A stretch of 64,000 nucleotides of DNA, from positions 1,240,001-1,304,000 of the forward strand of contig CP002295.1 of NCBI GenBank assembly GCA_000238975.1. The letters are read 5' to 3'. Below the pieces are notes generated by a model that did not search any database, had not been told where the DNA came from, and saw only the letters and a program-made list of their open reading frames with translations. The translations under genes and the position numbers were made by a program. The stretch is from Serratia symbiotica str. 'Cinara cedri' (GTDB lineage Bacteria; Pseudomonadota; Gammaproteobacteria; Enterobacterales; Enterobacteriaceae). Below are positions 45,796 through 57,665 of the stretch, piece by piece (within the stretch, counting starts at the first letter, position 1; each line of letters begins with the position of its first letter).

Positions 45796-47259
45796 TTAAC
45801 TCATTCGGTAATTTGGCGATTCTTTAGTGATAGTCACATCATGTACATGGCTTTCCTGAATACCGGAACTACTAATCCGCACAAACTCTGCTTTTGTGCG
45901 CAGTTCATTAATAGTAGCGCAACCAGTTAAACCCATACAGGCACATAACCCACCCATCTGTTGATATATAATAGCTTTCAGCATACCTTTATATGCTACA
46001 CGACCCTCAATACCCTCTGGTACTAATTTATTAACAGCGTTATCAGCTTGAAAGTAACGATCAGCAGAACCTTTAGACATTGCGCCTAACGACCCCATAC
46101 CACGATAAGATTTAAACGAACGTCCTTGATAAAATTCAATTTCACCCGGTGATTCTTCAGTACCGGCTAACATAGAACCAACCATTACGCAAGAAGCACC
46201 AGCCGCTATAGCCTTAGCAATATCACCAGAAAAACGAATGCCACCATCAGCAATCACCGGAATATCTGTACCCTCTAAAGCACCAACTACATCAGCTATA
46301 GCTGTAATCTGTGGCACACCTACACCCGTTACTATCCGAGTAGTACAAATAGATCCAGGTCCAATACCTACTTTTACTGCACTTACCCCAGCCTTAACTA
46401 AGGCTTTTGCACCATCCGCAGTAGCAACGTTACCACCCACGATCGGCAAGCTAGGGTATTTGGCATGAATTTCACGAATACACTGTAAAACCCCTGCAGA
46501 GTGGCCATGTGAAGAATCGACCAGCAGCACATCAACACCTGCAGCGACTAGAACATCTATATACTGTATATTACCAGAACCAGCACTTACTGCAGCACCT
46601 ACACGTAATCGCCCAAACTCATCCTTACACGCGTTAGGTTTACGCTCTGCTTTTTGAAAATCTTTAACAGTAATCATCCCCAGCAGATGGAAACTATTAT
46701 CTACGACTAGTGCTTTTTCAACACGTTTTTCATGCATTTTTTGCAATACAATTTCACGAGCTTCACCTTCTTGTACTGTAACTAAACATACTTTTGGCGT
46801 CATCACTGCAGTAACTGGTTGACTCAAATCAGTCACAAAACGTACATCACGACCAGTGATAATACCTACTAACTCATTATTTTTAGTGACAACAGGATAG
46901 CCAGCGAAACCATTATGCCTAGTCAATAATTTAATTTCTTCTAAGGTAGTTTCAGGAGTAACCGTTTGTGGATTGGTCACTACACCACTTTCATATTTTT
47001 TTACTCGGCTAACTTCTTCAGCTTGGCGCTCAAGAGACATGTTTTTATGAATAAATCCCATACCACCTTCCTGAGCTAATGCTATCGCTAAACTAGATTC
47101 AGTTACAGTATCCATAGCTGCGGACAGCATAGGGATATTTAGGCGGATATTTTTTGTTAGTTGAGTGCTAAGTTCAGCGGTATTAGGCAGAACCTTGGAA
47201 TAGGCAGGAATCAAAAGTACATCATCAAACGTCAGTGCTTCTTTAGCAATGCGTAGCAT
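45796..47259 (-). CDS. guaB: IMP dehydrogenase
   Basis: A 487-residue NAD-dependent enzyme oxidising IMP to XMP, the committed step to GMP (E. coli 488). The catalytic loop [13 protein letters not shown] carries the active-site Cys (about residue 305). Two CBS domains sit between about residues 95 and 205. The phosphate-binding [16 protein letters not shown] and the flap region [10 protein letters not shown] are intact. The ATG at 47259 gives the E. coli N-terminus ([16 protein letters not shown]). It is the first gene of guaBA and divergent from the xseA relic. Confidence 0.97.
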   Translation of the reverse strand: MLRIAKEALTFDDVLLIPAYSKVLPNTAELSTQLTKNIRLNIPMLSAAMDTVTESSLAIALAQEGGMGFIHKNMSLERQAEEVSRVKKYESGVVTNPQTVTPETTLEEIKLLTRHNGFAGYPVVTKNNELVGIITGRDVRFVTDLSQPVTAVMTPKVCLVTVQEGEAREIVLQKMHEKRVEKALVVDNSFHLLGMITVKDFQKAERKPNACKDEFGRLRVGAAVSAGSGNIQYIDVLVAAGVDVLLVDSSHGHSAGVLQCIREIHAKYPSLPIVGGNVATADGAKALVKAGVSAVKVGIGPGSICTTRIVTGVGVPQITAIADVVGALEGTDIPVIADGGIRFSGDIAKAIAAGASCVMVGSMLAGTEESPGEIEFYQGRSFKSYRGMGSLGAMSKGSADRYFQADNAVNKLVPEGIEGRVAYKGMLKAIIYQQMGGLCACMGLTGCATINELRTKAEFVRISSSGIQESHVHDVTITKESPNYRMS

Positions 47260-47444
47260 GGATTATATCTCACTAAAGTGGCTGTGAAAGGGACAGAAGA
47301 TATTGCCATAACAATATACAAATAGTAATAGGTTGCCTTCAGCGCTTTATTAAAAAACCCTTGCTTACCTGCTTACCTATTTAAGCATAAAATATAAAAT
47401 AGTTTAATACATACTTTAAAAATTCACCCAGATCATAAATAGTT

Positions 47445-47845
47445 ATCTAACTAAGCTAGTATTTTACTATGATTTAATACAAGTATGATTCCATTGAGAA
47501 TCAAGCAAATGTAAGTATTTTATTAAAAAATTTAACTTTTAGTCACATAGACCACATCTTAAAACTATAAAAAATCTCACGTAGATATATTATGCAATAT
47601 TAAAAAATAATAGTTCAATTAATAAAAATAACTTTTAAGTAACAGAGGATCATCCAATATAGCGTTTAAAAATATAATATCAACTCATCTGATAATGTCA
47701 CTTGATCTAAATGTATTGTAAGTATCACTAACCTTATAAAAAAGCAATATTGCCTAATATTTTATAGCAAGCTTAAGGATATCATCCTATGATTTAAAGT
47801 ATCATTTTACCTTATATCAAGATATTGCTTATCTCTACTAATATG
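47445..47845 (+). pseudogene. xseA: xseA relic (exodeoxyribonuclease VII large subunit)
   Basis: Divergent from guaB, as xseA is in E. coli. From 47461 the plus strand reads FTMI near the XseA start (FTVSRL). From about 47627 one continuous frame reads ITFK-stop-Q...QYSV, then YNIN, CIVSI, NLIKKQYCLIFYSKLK and, near 47823, RYCLSLLI. These parallel XseA VTFRPQ...QVLV, ANITL, IIVESM, GLLQQKYEQLKAKL and AHCVGVIT in the right order and spacing. At least four stops interrupt it. The visible part covers roughly the first third; the rest, to about 48.8 kb by length, is not readable. Loss of ExoVII removes one route of mismatch-repair and single-strand DNA processing. Confidence 0.7.
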
Positions 47846-49833
47846 AATAATATGCGCTAAAAACCAGTTAACTAACATCAATAAACACAGTATACTAAAT
47901 GAGCATTAATTATATTAATTTACTGAAACAATATGAAATATTAATAATAAACACGTACCATTTACTATATCTCCACGTTATATTAGTAATAACTGCAATG
48001 ATGAATATGTTTATTGCTAAATTTTTATCAATCTGGAAGTATCGATCATTTTACTAATATTCAAATAATTAACTACTCTAATTAATATTAGACGACAATT
48101 ATAGTCATAATAATAATTATGAATTACGTTAAACGACTATCTAAATATATACTAGAAGCAATTAGTAATATATATTTTACATTATCTATAATAATATCCA
48201 TATTAGCGACAGAAGAATAAAATGGCGTATCTATTTAAATTATAGCATCTCCTGTAATAGGCTATACAAAAATAATACATTAAAGCTATTCTTGCAAAAA
48301 AATTGAGCACACTTACTAATAATTTATAATTATACAAATATCAGTATACATATGACACAATTAATAAAATATATAATAGCAACCATCAAATACTAAATAA
48401 CTAACTTTATACTAATCCTAAAGGAGATTATTTTACACTATAATTAACTAAAAGCAATTAGCTAACTATTATCACTAGCACGCTAATTAATAGAATAGCT
48501 ATAAACTGCGGACTACTGACAATAATCACACAAACTTAACCTAGCAAGTATATAAATCGAAAGTTCATTAATAACTAGATAACAAATTAGATTAAAAATC
48601 TACTTTTATATACAAAACTTTCTTTTAGTAAATTACGCTGTACTTAAAATTACACTTAAACAAAATGTAAATTTAAGCATTTATAAAATCTAAATACTAT
48701 CAAAACTAGTAAGGCACTACTAAATAATAGGTAATAATTTTACTAAATTAAATCATATAAATAACTCAAATAATTATTGCTAGGTAGCCATGCACCAAAT
48801 CTAGCAATATAAACATAAACCAATAACTAAAAGTACAACAACATCACCAAGAGCAATATATCTCTATAATACTAACCACAATAACACATACTTAAACCAA
48901 TTATATGTATATATAATTTTATCTTACTCATCCACTATCTATGATAACTACTAAAATCACGTGCTATTTTATATCAAAATTTCTATAAGAGAGCACAAGA
49001 TACTATATAGCTAGAACGTATTTATTACTCATTTTTTTGGAAAAGAACAGAATTATTCAATACTCTATGGAAGATAAAATATTTATCCATAAGTTATCAG
49101 TATTTAATATAATTTCATAAAACAGACCAAATATCGTTATCAAATCAAAAAAATCCATACTCATTAAAAATATTAACCTAATTATACATGAATAACCTAG
49201 TAATAGTAATTACAAAACTAAAGGAGCATTGTAATACGTATTGATTTCTATCGTGATAGCCAGAAAACTAAGAGCTGATTTTAGCATTAAAAATATATTA
49301 AATTAACTATATGTGTTGGCGCAATAAAGAAATATTCAAGATAATTAAAATTTCTATATCTAGCTACAAGATATAGCATATCCAATAAATTTAGGCTTCA
49401 AGGATAATTTTCAAGATAATAAGTAAATGACTATTTTAGTATAATGAGTAACTAACAATATTGATACTAGATAAAAATAAAAAATACACCTAATAAATTC
49501 ATACTCATACTAAAATAATTATATTACTCTAATCAATAAGTACCCAATAAAATACTTTACTTAATTAATAAAATAATCAAGAACTAAATATTAATAATTT
49601 CTGATACAGTTATAAAAACTCATACCTTTATTAATAATAAACGTGATAAGCAATATATGTTACTCTATACTGATGAATAATAGTATACGATATAATCAGT
49701 TAAAATAAATTACAGAACAGTACTTACCTTTAAGTAAAGATGATTATGCACTATTGTACATAATTAATAAAAGAACTCTACATAATACGTATTACTATAA
49801 TTTCAATAATAATTATATTTAATAAATAATCAT
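47846..49833. other. 2-kb stretch, probably the erased end of xseA and beyond
   Basis: AT-rich, with stops in all frames. The first kilobase should hold the remainder of xseA by length. No motif could be read, and no regulatory element is evident before 49833. Confidence 0.5.
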
Positions 49834-51318
49834 CTATTTTTTCTTAAGATAAATCATTAAGCGCTTACGTTTGCGTAGTTGATTGCGCTTAAGTAGATTA
49901 CATTTTTCACTAAATGGATTTTTTCCCTCTTTTAGTTGAAGGTGAATTGGTGTTCCAATTACCTTTAATGAGTGACGAAAATAGTTTATTAAATAACGCT
50001 TATACGAATTAGATAAATCACTTACCTGGTTGCCATGAATTACTACAATTGGTGGATTATATCCACCTGCATGAGCATATTTTAACTGTACACGACGCCC
50101 CCCCGTTAATGGCGGAGGGTGAGCGTCAATTGCCCGACGCATAATCTTCGTAAGCATTGATGTATTTATTCGATTAGTTGCGCAAGTGTAAGCCTCTAAC
50201 ACTAATTTAAAGAGATTATTTATACCGCTACCATGCAGCGCAGAAATAAAAAGCACACGAGCAAAGTTAACAAATCCTAGACGTAGATTTAATATATCCT
50301 TTACATGTATGCGTTCTTCTTTGTTAATACTATCCCACTTATTAACTATAATTAAAAATGAACGCCCACTGTCGAGGATAAAACCAAGCAATGAGAGATC
50401 CTGGTCAGAAACCCCTTCATGTGCATCGATGACTAATAATACTACATTAGAATCTTTAATAGCCTGTAATGTTTTAATTATTGAGAACTTCTCTACCGTT
50501 TCCGTTACCTTTCCGCGCTTACGTAATCCAGCAGTATCAATAAGTATATATTTACGCTTATCATGCACCATCGAAATATAGATACTATCACGAGTAGTAC
50601 CTGGCATATCATACACGACTAAACGTTCTTCACCAAGAATACGGTTAGTCAACATAGATTTACCTACATTAGGGCGCCCAATAATCACTATCTTAATCGG
50701 CATATCTGGTGAGTTATAGTTAACTCCCATATAATGTTTAACCGTATCAAAATTTTGATCATGTTCTTTTGAACATAATCTAACACTCTTATCTTCTTCA
50801 GTGAATCTAATTGCACGCTCTTTTATGGAAGCAAATGGCAACAATATATGATCAACTAATTGTCTAATACCACGACCATGGGAGGCGGCGATAGCATGGA
50901 CTTTATCTAAGCCTAAAGAGTAAAATTCGGCAATAGCAATATCTGGATCCAAACCATCAATCTTGTTAACTATTAAACAAGTCATCTTCTGGCTAACGCG
51001 CAAATACTGAGCAAGATCCTCATCAGCTGGCATCAGGCCAGTTTGAGCATCTACTATAAATAAAACAATATCAGCTTCCTCAATAGCCAAAAAAGACTGA
51101 CTTTCCATTAGCATTTCTACGCCATCTTTCTGACTGCCGATACCGCTAGTGTCAATAATAATAAATTCATTACCCTTAACTTCAGCGTGCCCGTACTTAC
51201 GATCTCGCGTTAACCCTGGAAAATCAGCTACTAGTGCATCACGTGTCTTTGTTAGGCGATTGAATAAAGTTGACTTACCTACATTCTCGCGTCCAATTAG
51301 CGCGACTACAGATATCAT
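49834..51318 (-). CDS. der: Ribosome-assembly GTPase Der (EngA)
   Basis: A 494-residue essential GTPase with two tandem G domains and a C-terminal KH-like domain, acting in 50S assembly. Domain 1 has GRENVGKST (residue 8), DTSGI and NKID. Domain 2 has GRPNVGKSM (about residue 213), [10 protein letters not shown] and NKWD. The C-terminal region has KLKYAH-type segment [21 protein letters not shown] and a basic tail ([12 protein letters not shown]). The first P-loop has Glu where the family nearly always has Pro (GRPNVGKS); the Lys and Ser that bind nucleotide are kept. The acidic linker between the domains is shorter in acidic content than in E. coli (490 residues). ATG is at 51318 with AAGG 8 bases upstream. 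Confidence 0.96.
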   Translation of the reverse strand: MISVVALIGRENVGKSTLFNRLTKTRDALVADFPGLTRDRKYGHAEVKGNEFIIIDTSGIGSQKDGVEMLMESQSFLAIEEADIVLFIVDAQTGLMPADEDLAQYLRVSQKMTCLIVNKIDGLDPDIAIAEFYSLGLDKVHAIAASHGRGIRQLVDHILLPFASIKERAIRFTEEDKSVRLCSKEHDQNFDTVKHYMGVNYNSPDMPIKIVIIGRPNVGKSMLTNRILGEERLVVYDMPGTTRDSIYISMVHDKRKYILIDTAGLRKRGKVTETVEKFSIIKTLQAIKDSNVVLLVIDAHEGVSDQDLSLLGFILDSGRSFLIIVNKWDSINKEERIHVKDILNLRLGFVNFARVLFISALHGSGINNLFKLVLEAYTCATNRINTSMLTKIMRRAIDAHPPPLTGGRRVQLKYAHAGGYNPPIVVIHGNQVSDLSNSYKRYLINYFRHSLKVIGTPIHLQLKEGKNPFSEKCNLLKRNQLRKRKRLMIYLKKK

Positions 51319-51478
51319 ATTTCATGCCTTAATATTATTTTACAAATAAGATATTATTGCACTACAGATATATATTCATACTGTAGCATGTAAAATAAAA
51401 AAAATGCTAATATTATTAGTATTTAAAACACATAGTTTAACGGCCTAAAAAATTTTTAGGTATTAAAGTTTATAAGAA

Positions 51479-52663
51479 CTAACCAGTTAAAGCATGAACT
51501 TTCCCACTGCGTGCCTGAATAAACAATTTATCACCCGCTACTAACGGGGTAGATAGGAAGCCAGATTTATCCACTAACTGTTGGGCAATAAAACGACCAC
51601 TAGCGGGATCAACCCAGTGTAAATACCCTTTAGCATCACCAGTCAATAAATAACCATGAAACATAACTGGCGGCGTTAATTTACGATACAATAGATCATT
51701 TTGAATCCATATTGTTACTCCACTCTTAGCATTTAATGCTAACAAGCGATCATGCTGATCAACTAAATAAATATAACCAGCATTAACTATAAAGTCATGT
51801 ACTGAACTTAATTTACGCTGAAATATAATCCTACCAGAACGTAAATCTAATGCCGTTAAGTTACCATTATAACCCAATGCATACACTATATCTTCAATGA
51901 TCACCGGCGTAGTGTCTACATCATTTAGGTGCGCAATCTGATCAGAACTACTAGGCTGGGAAATACGCTGCCGCCAAATTAGTTGCCCTGTCTCCATCAA
52001 TATAGCATTTACATAACCATTATCATCACCGATAATAATTACACCAAAAGCAACGGCTGGTGCAGATTCACCCCGTAACGACAAAAAAGGCATATCAAGA
52101 TTAATTGTCCATCTAACCTTGCCATTAGATGCATTCAGTGCCTGCAGATTACCATTAGATGTATGAATAAACACCATACCATTACTAATCACCGGGCAAG
52201 AAATTGCTTCACCGGCAACTCTAGATATCCATGCTACACTACCATCACTAGTATTTAATGCGTAAACAACTGCTTTTTCACTACTTATATAAATTTTATC
52301 ACCTGATGCAACTAAATTACCTAGCAACAATGCTGTTGAGAGGCCACTAAGGGAGAAATTTGTATGTTTAGAAAGATCTACTTTCCATTTTTCTATGCCA
52401 CTAATAGCGTTTAATGCTTTCACTATGCCATAATGATCAGCAGCAAAAATAGTATTTTTCTGATAAGATGGACGTAAATGAGAATAAGACTTAGAAGTAC
52501 CATCACCAATTGAAGTGCTCCATATCTTGTTTGGCGTAAATTGATTTTTAACTTTCGGTAATGGCGACATAGTAACTACGTCTTCGTTCTTAAGTAATAA
52601 CGAACATCCACTCAAGAAAGCAGCAAACACTAAAACAACGAAAAGTGTTTTATGCAATTGCAT
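51479..52663 (-). CDS. bamB: Outer-membrane assembly lipoprotein BamB
   Basis: A 394-residue lipoprotein of the BAM complex that folds outer-membrane beta-barrels. The signal peptide ends in lipobox LSGC (Cys about residue 20). The mature part is an eight-bladed beta-propeller with repeated A-L-N/D-x-x-x-G-x-x-x-W units, for example YALNTSDGSVAW, QALNASNGKVRW and TALDLRSGRI. ESAP and DVDTTPV match E. coli BamB (392). The start at 52663 gives the E. coli N-terminus (MQL) and has GAAGG 8 bases upstream. An in-frame ATG at 52678 would overlap that site. It overlaps the end of yfgM by 14 bases, suggesting coupled translation. Retention of BamB fits the retained usher and other porins. Confidence 0.95.
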   Translation of the reverse strand: MQLHKTLFVVLVFAAFLSGCSLLLKNEDVVTMSPLPKVKNQFTPNKIWSTSIGDGTSKSYSHLRPSYQKNTIFAADHYGIVKALNAISGIEKWKVDLSKHTNFSLSGLSTALLLGNLVASGDKIYISSEKAVVYALNTSDGSVAWISRVAGEAISCPVISNGMVFIHTSNGNLQALNASNGKVRWTINLDMPFLSLRGESAPAVAFGVIIIGDDNGYVNAILMETGQLIWRQRISQPSSSDQIAHLNDVDTTPVIIEDIVYALGYNGNLTALDLRSGRIIFQRKLSSVHDFIVNAGYIYLVDQHDRLLALNAKSGVTIWIQNDLLYRKLTPPVMFHGYLLTGDAKGYLHWVDPASGRFIAQQLVDKSGFLSTPLVAGDKLFIQARSGKVHALTG

Positions 52664-53294
52664 GAAGATGACCTTCATTAGATAAATTATTTAACTTAAT
52701 TTGCAATAATGCCTTAAGCGCTAGAGAAACTGTAGACTTAAGGCCTTTACTATAAGCTTCGCGAGCACCTTCAGTATCGCCCTTGACTAACAATATATCA
52801 CCGCGTGTATCCTCTACTAGCGATGTCCAGCTTTCATCTTTCACCTTGTCTAACGTTTTTAGCGCAGCACTGCATTTTTTTTCCTGTAGCTGTATACGAG
52901 CTAAACGTAAGTTAATTTGCGCAAGCAGATTAACATCTTTAGTATAAAGCTGCGCTTCTATTAGTTGCTGCTCAGCTTTAGAAAAATTATTTTGCTTAAC
53001 AAAATGCTTAGCTAACTGCAATGCAACTAATACACCATAGCTATTGATGTTATTCTCAACAAATCTCTCTACGGTAGCCACATCTTCAGAGGTGCCAGTT
53101 ACTAAAAGATCACTAGCTTCCTGGTAAGATTGCAGTACCTCTACCAGATTAATACCTTGATCTTTTTGCCAAAAATACAAACTAAATATAGCAGCGATTC
53201 CTATTACTACCAATACTATTAGTATTTTAGTATTTTTAGCTAAGTACTGAAATACGGAGTTAAAATATTTGTTTTTAGCAGTATAAATTACCAA
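52650..53294 (-). CDS. yfgM: YfgM, SecYEG-associated TPR protein
   Basis: A 214-residue inner-membrane protein: a short cytoplasmic N-terminus, one membrane helix (ILIVLVVIGIAAIFSLYFW) and a periplasmic TPR-like helical domain (LRLARIQLQEKKCSAALKTL, then KGDTEGAREAY). In E. coli YfgM is 206 residues, binds SecYEG with PpiD and assists periplasmic folding. The start is TTG at 53292-53294, because it aligns with the E. coli start and a strong AAGGAG lies 9 bases upstream, overlapping the hisS stop. Starts inside hisS have no family match. The coiled arrangement hisS-yfgM-bamB-der is that of E. coli. Confidence 0.92.
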   Translation of the reverse strand: MVIYTAKNKYFNSVFQYLAKNTKILIVLVVIGIAAIFSLYFWQKDQGINLVEVLQSYQEASDLLVTGTSEDVATVERFVENNINSYGVLVALQLAKHFVKQNNFSKAEQQLIEAQLYTKDVNLLAQINLRLARIQLQEKKCSAALKTLDKVKDESWTSLVEDTRGDILLVKGDTEGAREAYSKGLKSTVSLALKALLQIKLNNLSNEGHLHAIA

Positions 53295-53307
53295 GGCCGC
53301 TTTCTCC

Positions 53308-54582
53308 TTAATGTAATATTTGAGCCAAACGGGCGGCAGTTTCACTTTGTAATAGCGTTTCTTGCTCACCACTACGAAGATTTTTTACCACTACTTGATC
53401 TGCCGCTACTTCATTTTCACCCAAGATTAATACGATACGAGCCCCCCATTTATCTGCATTAGTAATCTGCTTTTTAAAATTACCACCACCATAGTTAGTC
53501 ATAAATTTTAGATGCGGTAACGCGTCGCGTGCTTGTTCTGCTAGCTGTATTGCTGCACTCTTTGTACCTATGCCGGAAGAGATTATGTAAACATCAACAA
53601 CAAATGGCATATAAAAATTTGGATTTATTGTTTGCATTAATAATACTAGACGCTCTAATCCCATGGCACAGCCTAAGGCTGGCAGTGCACGCCCTCCTAA
53701 TTGCTCCACCAAACTATCATAACGACCACCAGCACATACAGTACCCTGCGCACCTAGACTAGTGGTGACCCATTCAAACACCGTACGATTATAGTAATCT
53801 AAACCACGCACTAAACGCTCATTAATAGTATATTGGATACCTGCTTGTGTTAAAAGTTTACATAATCCAAGAAAATGAACACGTGATGCTACATCCAGAT
53901 ACTCAGATAAGCGTGGAGCATTATTCAATAATATCTGCACTTTAGGGTTTTTAGAATCCAGCACACGCAATGGATTGCGATACATACGACGTTTACAGTC
54001 TTCATCTAATTCGCTAACATGCTGCTCGAGAAAACCTACTAGCGCCTTACGATAATTATTACGCGCTTCTAGCGAACCAATGGAATTTAGCTCTAACTTA
54101 ACATGTATATCAATGCCTAGCGCTTTCCACCAGCGAGCAGTCAGCAAAATTAATTCAGCATCAATATCTTCGCCATGTAAACCAAATACTTCCACGCCTA
54201 ACTGATGAAATTGTCGATAGCGACCCTTTTGCGGACGCTCATAACGAAACATTGGCCCAATGTACCAAAGACGTTGTTCTTGATTGTGGAGTAAACCATG
54301 TTCAATTCCTGCGCGAACACATCCAGCCGTACCTTCCGGACGCAAGGTAAGACTATCACCATTGCGATCATTAAAAGTGTACATTTCTTTCTCTACAACA
54401 TCAGTCACTTCACCTAGCGCACGCTTAAATAATGGTGTCTGCTCTACAATTGGTAACCGTATTTCGCGATATCCATAGCAGTCAAGTACCTGCTTAAGGA
54501 CACTTTCAACATACTGCCATAATACAGTATCTTTCGGCAGGCAGTCGTTCATGCCGCGGATGGCTTGAATGTTCTTGGCCAC
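53308..54582 (-). CDS. hisS: Histidyl-tRNA synthetase
   Basis: A 424-residue class II synthetase charging tRNA-His, the same length as E. coli HisS. Motif 2 is [14 protein letters not shown] and the following [17 protein letters not shown] contacts ATP and tRNA. The histidine-specific motif is [15 protein letters not shown], motif 3 lies around [12 protein letters not shown], and a C-terminal anticodon-binding domain contains GGGNFKKQ. The start is GTG at 54580-54582, fixed by the E. coli-like [13 protein letters not shown]. Its stop is 13 bases before the yfgM start, and the yfgM ribosome site abuts the hisS stop. Confidence 0.97.
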   Translation of the reverse strand: MAKNIQAIRGMNDCLPKDTVLWQYVESVLKQVLDCYGYREIRLPIVEQTPLFKRALGEVTDVVEKEMYTFNDRNGDSLTLRPEGTAGCVRAGIEHGLLHNQEQRLWYIGPMFRYERPQKGRYRQFHQLGVEVFGLHGEDIDAELILLTARWWKALGIDIHVKLELNSIGSLEARNNYRKALVGFLEQHVSELDEDCKRRMYRNPLRVLDSKNPKVQILLNNAPRLSEYLDVASRVHFLGLCKLLTQAGIQYTINERLVRGLDYYNRTVFEWVTTSLGAQGTVCAGGRYDSLVEQLGGRALPALGCAMGLERLVLLMQTINPNFYMPFVVDVYIISSGIGTKSAAIQLAEQARDALPHLKFMTNYGGGNFKKQITNADKWGARIVLILGENEVAADQVVVKNLRSGEQETLLQSETAARLAQILH

Positions 54583-54719
54583 GTCAGCTCTCTATCATTA
54601 TCTGAAAAATAAACTCAATTATAAGAACCTGATTACTACTGACTAAATGAAAAACTATTGACTTTTTTTAATGTATAAGAAAATATAAAAAATTCTCTAT
54701 TTTGATAAACAGCTTATAT

Positions 54720-55835
54720 TTATAGTATATTGACAGAGATATGATTAGCTTTATCAATCATTAATGCCTTTGCGCGAATTTTTGCCTCCAACTGGTCAAT
54801 TATTTGCGCATTGTCAAAGCGCTCTTTTTGACGCATACCATCCTCATAAAAGCTACTTTCATTATAACCACCAGTGACACCTATAGTTGAAACTAACGCT
54901 TCACCTAGTCCATTCACCACGCAGCCAATAATCGATACGTCCATTGGTACAATAATATCTTCTAAACGCTGCTCTAATGCATGTACTGTACCAATTACAT
55001 CAAATTCCTGACGTGAACAAGTTGGGCAAGCAATAAAATTAATACCACGAGCACGAATACGTAACGATTTTAGGATATCAAAGCCAACTTTTACTTCTTC
55101 CAACGGATCAGCTGCAAGCGAAACGCGTAGGGTGTCACCAATACCCTCTGATAGCAATAACCCAATACCTATGGCTGACTTAACTGCACCACTACGAGCA
55201 CCACCAGCCTCAGTGATACCAAGGTGTAACGGTTGCTCAATATGTGACGCAAGCAACCTATAAGACTCTACCGCTAAAAATATATCAGATGCTTTAACGC
55301 TAACCTTAAATTGATCAAAATTTAAACGATCGAGGATATCTATATGGCGCATAGCAGACTCTAAAAAAGCTTCTGGTGTTGGTGCAGCGTACTTTTTACG
55401 TAAATCTTTCTCTAGCGAACCGCCGTTAATACCTATGCGGATTGGAATATTCTGATCACGCGCGCAATCTACTACCGAGCGGATACGTGATTCATTACCA
55501 ATATTACCAGGATTAATACGTAAACAATCCACACCATATTTCGCTACTTGTAACGCAAGGCGATAATCAAAATGAATATCGGCAACTAGCGGTACATCTA
55601 CCTGTTGTCTGATTAACTTGAACGCCTTCGCAGCTTCCATAGAAGGAATTGAAATACGAACAATATCAGCACCAATACGCTTTAGTAATTTAATTTGGTT
55701 AACAGTCGCAACCACATCAGTGGTACGAGTATTTGTCATTGACTGAACAGTAATAGGAGCACCGTCACCAATAGGCACATGACCAACATAAATACGTTTT
55801 GATTTTCGTCTATTGATATGCACGTTATTATACAT
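54720..55835 (-). CDS. ispG: (E)-4-hydroxy-3-methylbut-2-enyl-diphosphate synthase
   Basis: A 371-residue [4Fe-4S] enzyme of the MEP isoprenoid pathway (E. coli 372), making HMBPP for undecaprenyl and ubiquinone side chains. The TIM-barrel start is [14 protein letters not shown], and [10 protein letters not shown] and LRINPGNIG follow. The cluster ligands are in [10 protein letters not shown] (about residues 270 and 273) and [10 protein letters not shown] (about 305), where the usual GPGEA has Leu for Pro. The catalytic Glu is kept. Activity needs Fe-S cluster supply, so an assembly route other than the decayed ISC operon seen here must exist. ATG at 55835 has GAGAG upstream. Confidence 0.96.
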   Translation of the reverse strand: MYNNVHINRRKSKRIYVGHVPIGDGAPITVQSMTNTRTTDVVATVNQIKLLKRIGADIVRISIPSMEAAKAFKLIRQQVDVPLVADIHFDYRLALQVAKYGVDCLRINPGNIGNESRIRSVVDCARDQNIPIRIGINGGSLEKDLRKKYAAPTPEAFLESAMRHIDILDRLNFDQFKVSVKASDIFLAVESYRLLASHIEQPLHLGITEAGGARSGAVKSAIGIGLLLSEGIGDTLRVSLAADPLEEVKVGFDILKSLRIRARGINFIACPTCSRQEFDVIGTVHALEQRLEDIIVPMDVSIIGCVVNGLGEALVSTIGVTGGYNESSFYEDGMRQKERFDNAQIIDQLEAKIRAKALMIDKANHISVNIL

Positions 55836-55859
55836 GACTTACTCTCTATTTGTAGCTCT

Positions 55860-56310
55860 GTCTAAAATATCACTACCTTTACAACGTAATTAATACGTGG
55901 AGATAATTATATAAGCAATACGATATAATGCAATGAACTGACTTAAATTCACTAACTTACCTTAATAATATATATACTACTATAGGTACGCCTATAATAA
56001 GATTATATAGAGCGAAACCTATTACATTTAAATTATTAACATTTTTTGCAGAACACTAAACAAATTTTTATTTGTAGCGTCAATGATCTACAACCAATAA
56101 TCTGATGTAAATACTATTACTAAGAATTTAAGATTATTAGTAATTATGATCTCCATATCAGTAACACAATGTAATATCTAAGTGTATACAGCCTGCTGCA
56201 CATTTCCTAGCTATATTTACCGTTATGTAACGCTACAATAGACTACTGTAAAATCGTATGCTCAGCATACATCGCAGTATCATTATCAATGGATGTAATA
56301 ATATTATTGA
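55860..56310 (-). pseudogene. rodZ: Decayed 3' half of rodZ
   Basis: The rodZ frame closes at 56311, but its missing periplasmic half can still be read downstream on the same strand. Near 56100 it reads DYWL-stop-IIDATNKNLFSVLQK, matching RodZ [21 protein letters not shown]. Near 56010 YNLIIGVPIVV matches YKLKIGAPAAV. The distance from the rodZ start to ispG equals a full-length E. coli rodZ (337 codons), so decay was by stops and small shifts, not deletion. Confidence 0.88.
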
Positions 56311-56838
56311 TTAATGGAATAGTACTATTATTATTTTTTTATTATTTAATAATTCCTGTTTACCTTCGTTTTGGGTTAACGGCATATATGGCTGATAAGC
56401 CATCGTAGCTATTTCCTCCTGCTGAGCTTGGTGATTTTGCCACCACCAAACACCAGTTATGATAACTATTATTAATATTATCCACCAAATAAAGCTAATC
56501 AACCAACCATCACGTTTTTTGCGGTATTTACCTAATGAAAAATTCTGTATTGGGGCCACTTTAACTATTTTTTGCGGAGCCTGCTCCGTCAAATTTGGCA
56601 ATAGTTCATCCTCAGGAATATGCACTAGCTTAGCATAAGAACGGATATAACCACGCACAAAGGTCGAAACAAGATCGGAAGAAATATTATCTTTCTCGAT
56701 ATCGCACACGGTAGATTTTTTGAGGCATAGACGTTCCGCTACAGTCTGGCGACTTAACCCTAGTTGTTCACGAGCTTGACGCAAGCGTTGGCCCGTTGTC
56801 ATATATTCACTTTTATCTTGGTTTGCTTCATTATTCAT
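56311..56838 (-). CDS. rodZ: Truncated cytoskeletal protein RodZ
   Basis: A 175-residue remnant of the 337-residue rod-shape protein that links MreB to the membrane. It keeps the cytoplasmic helix-turn-helix domain ([23 protein letters not shown], residues about 16-38), the juxtamembrane basic segment RKKRDGW and the membrane helix ([21 protein letters not shown] region, residues about 112-132). The periplasmic linker and domain are replaced by a short divergent tail ending [10 protein letters not shown]. The cytoplasmic domain, the part that binds MreB in E. coli, is therefore preserved. Whether the open frame is functional or a pseudogene on its way out cannot be told. ispG follows after the decayed half. 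Confidence 0.85.
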   Translation of the reverse strand: MNNEANQDKSEYMTTGQRLRQAREQLGLSRQTVAERLCLKKSTVCDIEKDNISSDLVSTFVRGYIRSYAKLVHIPEDELLPNLTEQAPQKIVKVAPIQNFSLGKYRKKRDGWLISFIWWIILIIVIITGVWWWQNHQAQQEEIATMAYQPYMPLTQNEGKQELLNNKKIIIVLFH

Positions 56839-56844
56839 TAGTTA

Positions 56845-57590
56845 GAAACTACTGGTACTGTTTGAATTGTAAAAAACTGAGCGCTAACTTTTTACTATAG
56901 CGCTAAACGGCATCATGACACCCTATGCTAGCGCAGCAGAATGCATCTATAACCATAAACTACGGCTACTAATCAACAACACCTATCTATCACCAATAAA
57001 TAAAAGTTACCACTAAGTGTGGCCTACCTTATCTAAATTAGTTCCCTGTCTTTGCTAACAGCAAAATATCTTTTACGAATCAATATGCAGTGCACAAGTC
57101 AACAATAGTTGCATTTTTATCATTTTTATATTTGATAAACAGTAACCTACGCTCTTCTAGCTATCTATCCGTGACTTAAATACAATACTATTATAATAGT
57201 ACGATACCACTAAATAAGTATTATACTACTATATACTGCCCTAAAATATAAAAAACACACCATAATTATCTAATATGCTATGATTGCCTAACATAAGTTC
57301 GAGTATTTACTAATAAAACTGTGTAACGAAATATTTATGTTAATTAGGTATATATAAAAAATAAAATAAATAATTAATATTAAACCAAACATATTTATCT
57401 TATAAATATATATTTATCTTAATAAATATATCTATAAGCATATTTCTAAACTCTACCACCTAAATCTCTTGTGTTCTATTAGAATAAATCTTCTGGGACA
57501 TATAAAGCGTATATTAAATATTGTGCACAATTTTTAGTAACACATCGTAATAATTAACTCAGAATAACAATGATAAGATTCTTGATCTTA
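56845..57590 (-). pseudogene. pilW/pilF relic (TPR lipoprotein upstream of rodZ)
   Basis: Many Enterobacterales have a pilW/pilF-type TPR lipoprotein gene between rlmN and rodZ. The gap here is the right size for it. Its 3' end is readable: near 57000 LLFIGDR-stop-VLLIS, then SLWL-stop-MHSAALA, then KS-stop-RSVF. These parallel LLLDVYQHVLPAS, SLWLQIRFAALA and LARSFP in order, with exact spacing, ending just before the rodZ ATG. Only this last quarter is convincing; the 5' limit is set by family length. A 7-bp hairpin with arms AGCGCTA and TAGCGCT (56880-56904) lies within it. Confidence 0.7.
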
Positions 57591-57665
57591 TACTAATACT
57601 TATGCATTTATATATATTATTAGGACGTCTAGATACCTTTAAAAAATAAAATAATTTAATAAAAT

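Noticed and set aside
52664-53372. Longer starts for bamB (52678) and yfgM (53372)
   Set aside because: Alignment with E. coli and good ribosome sites place the starts at 52663 and at TTG 53294. The longer versions overlap ribosome sites or hisS.
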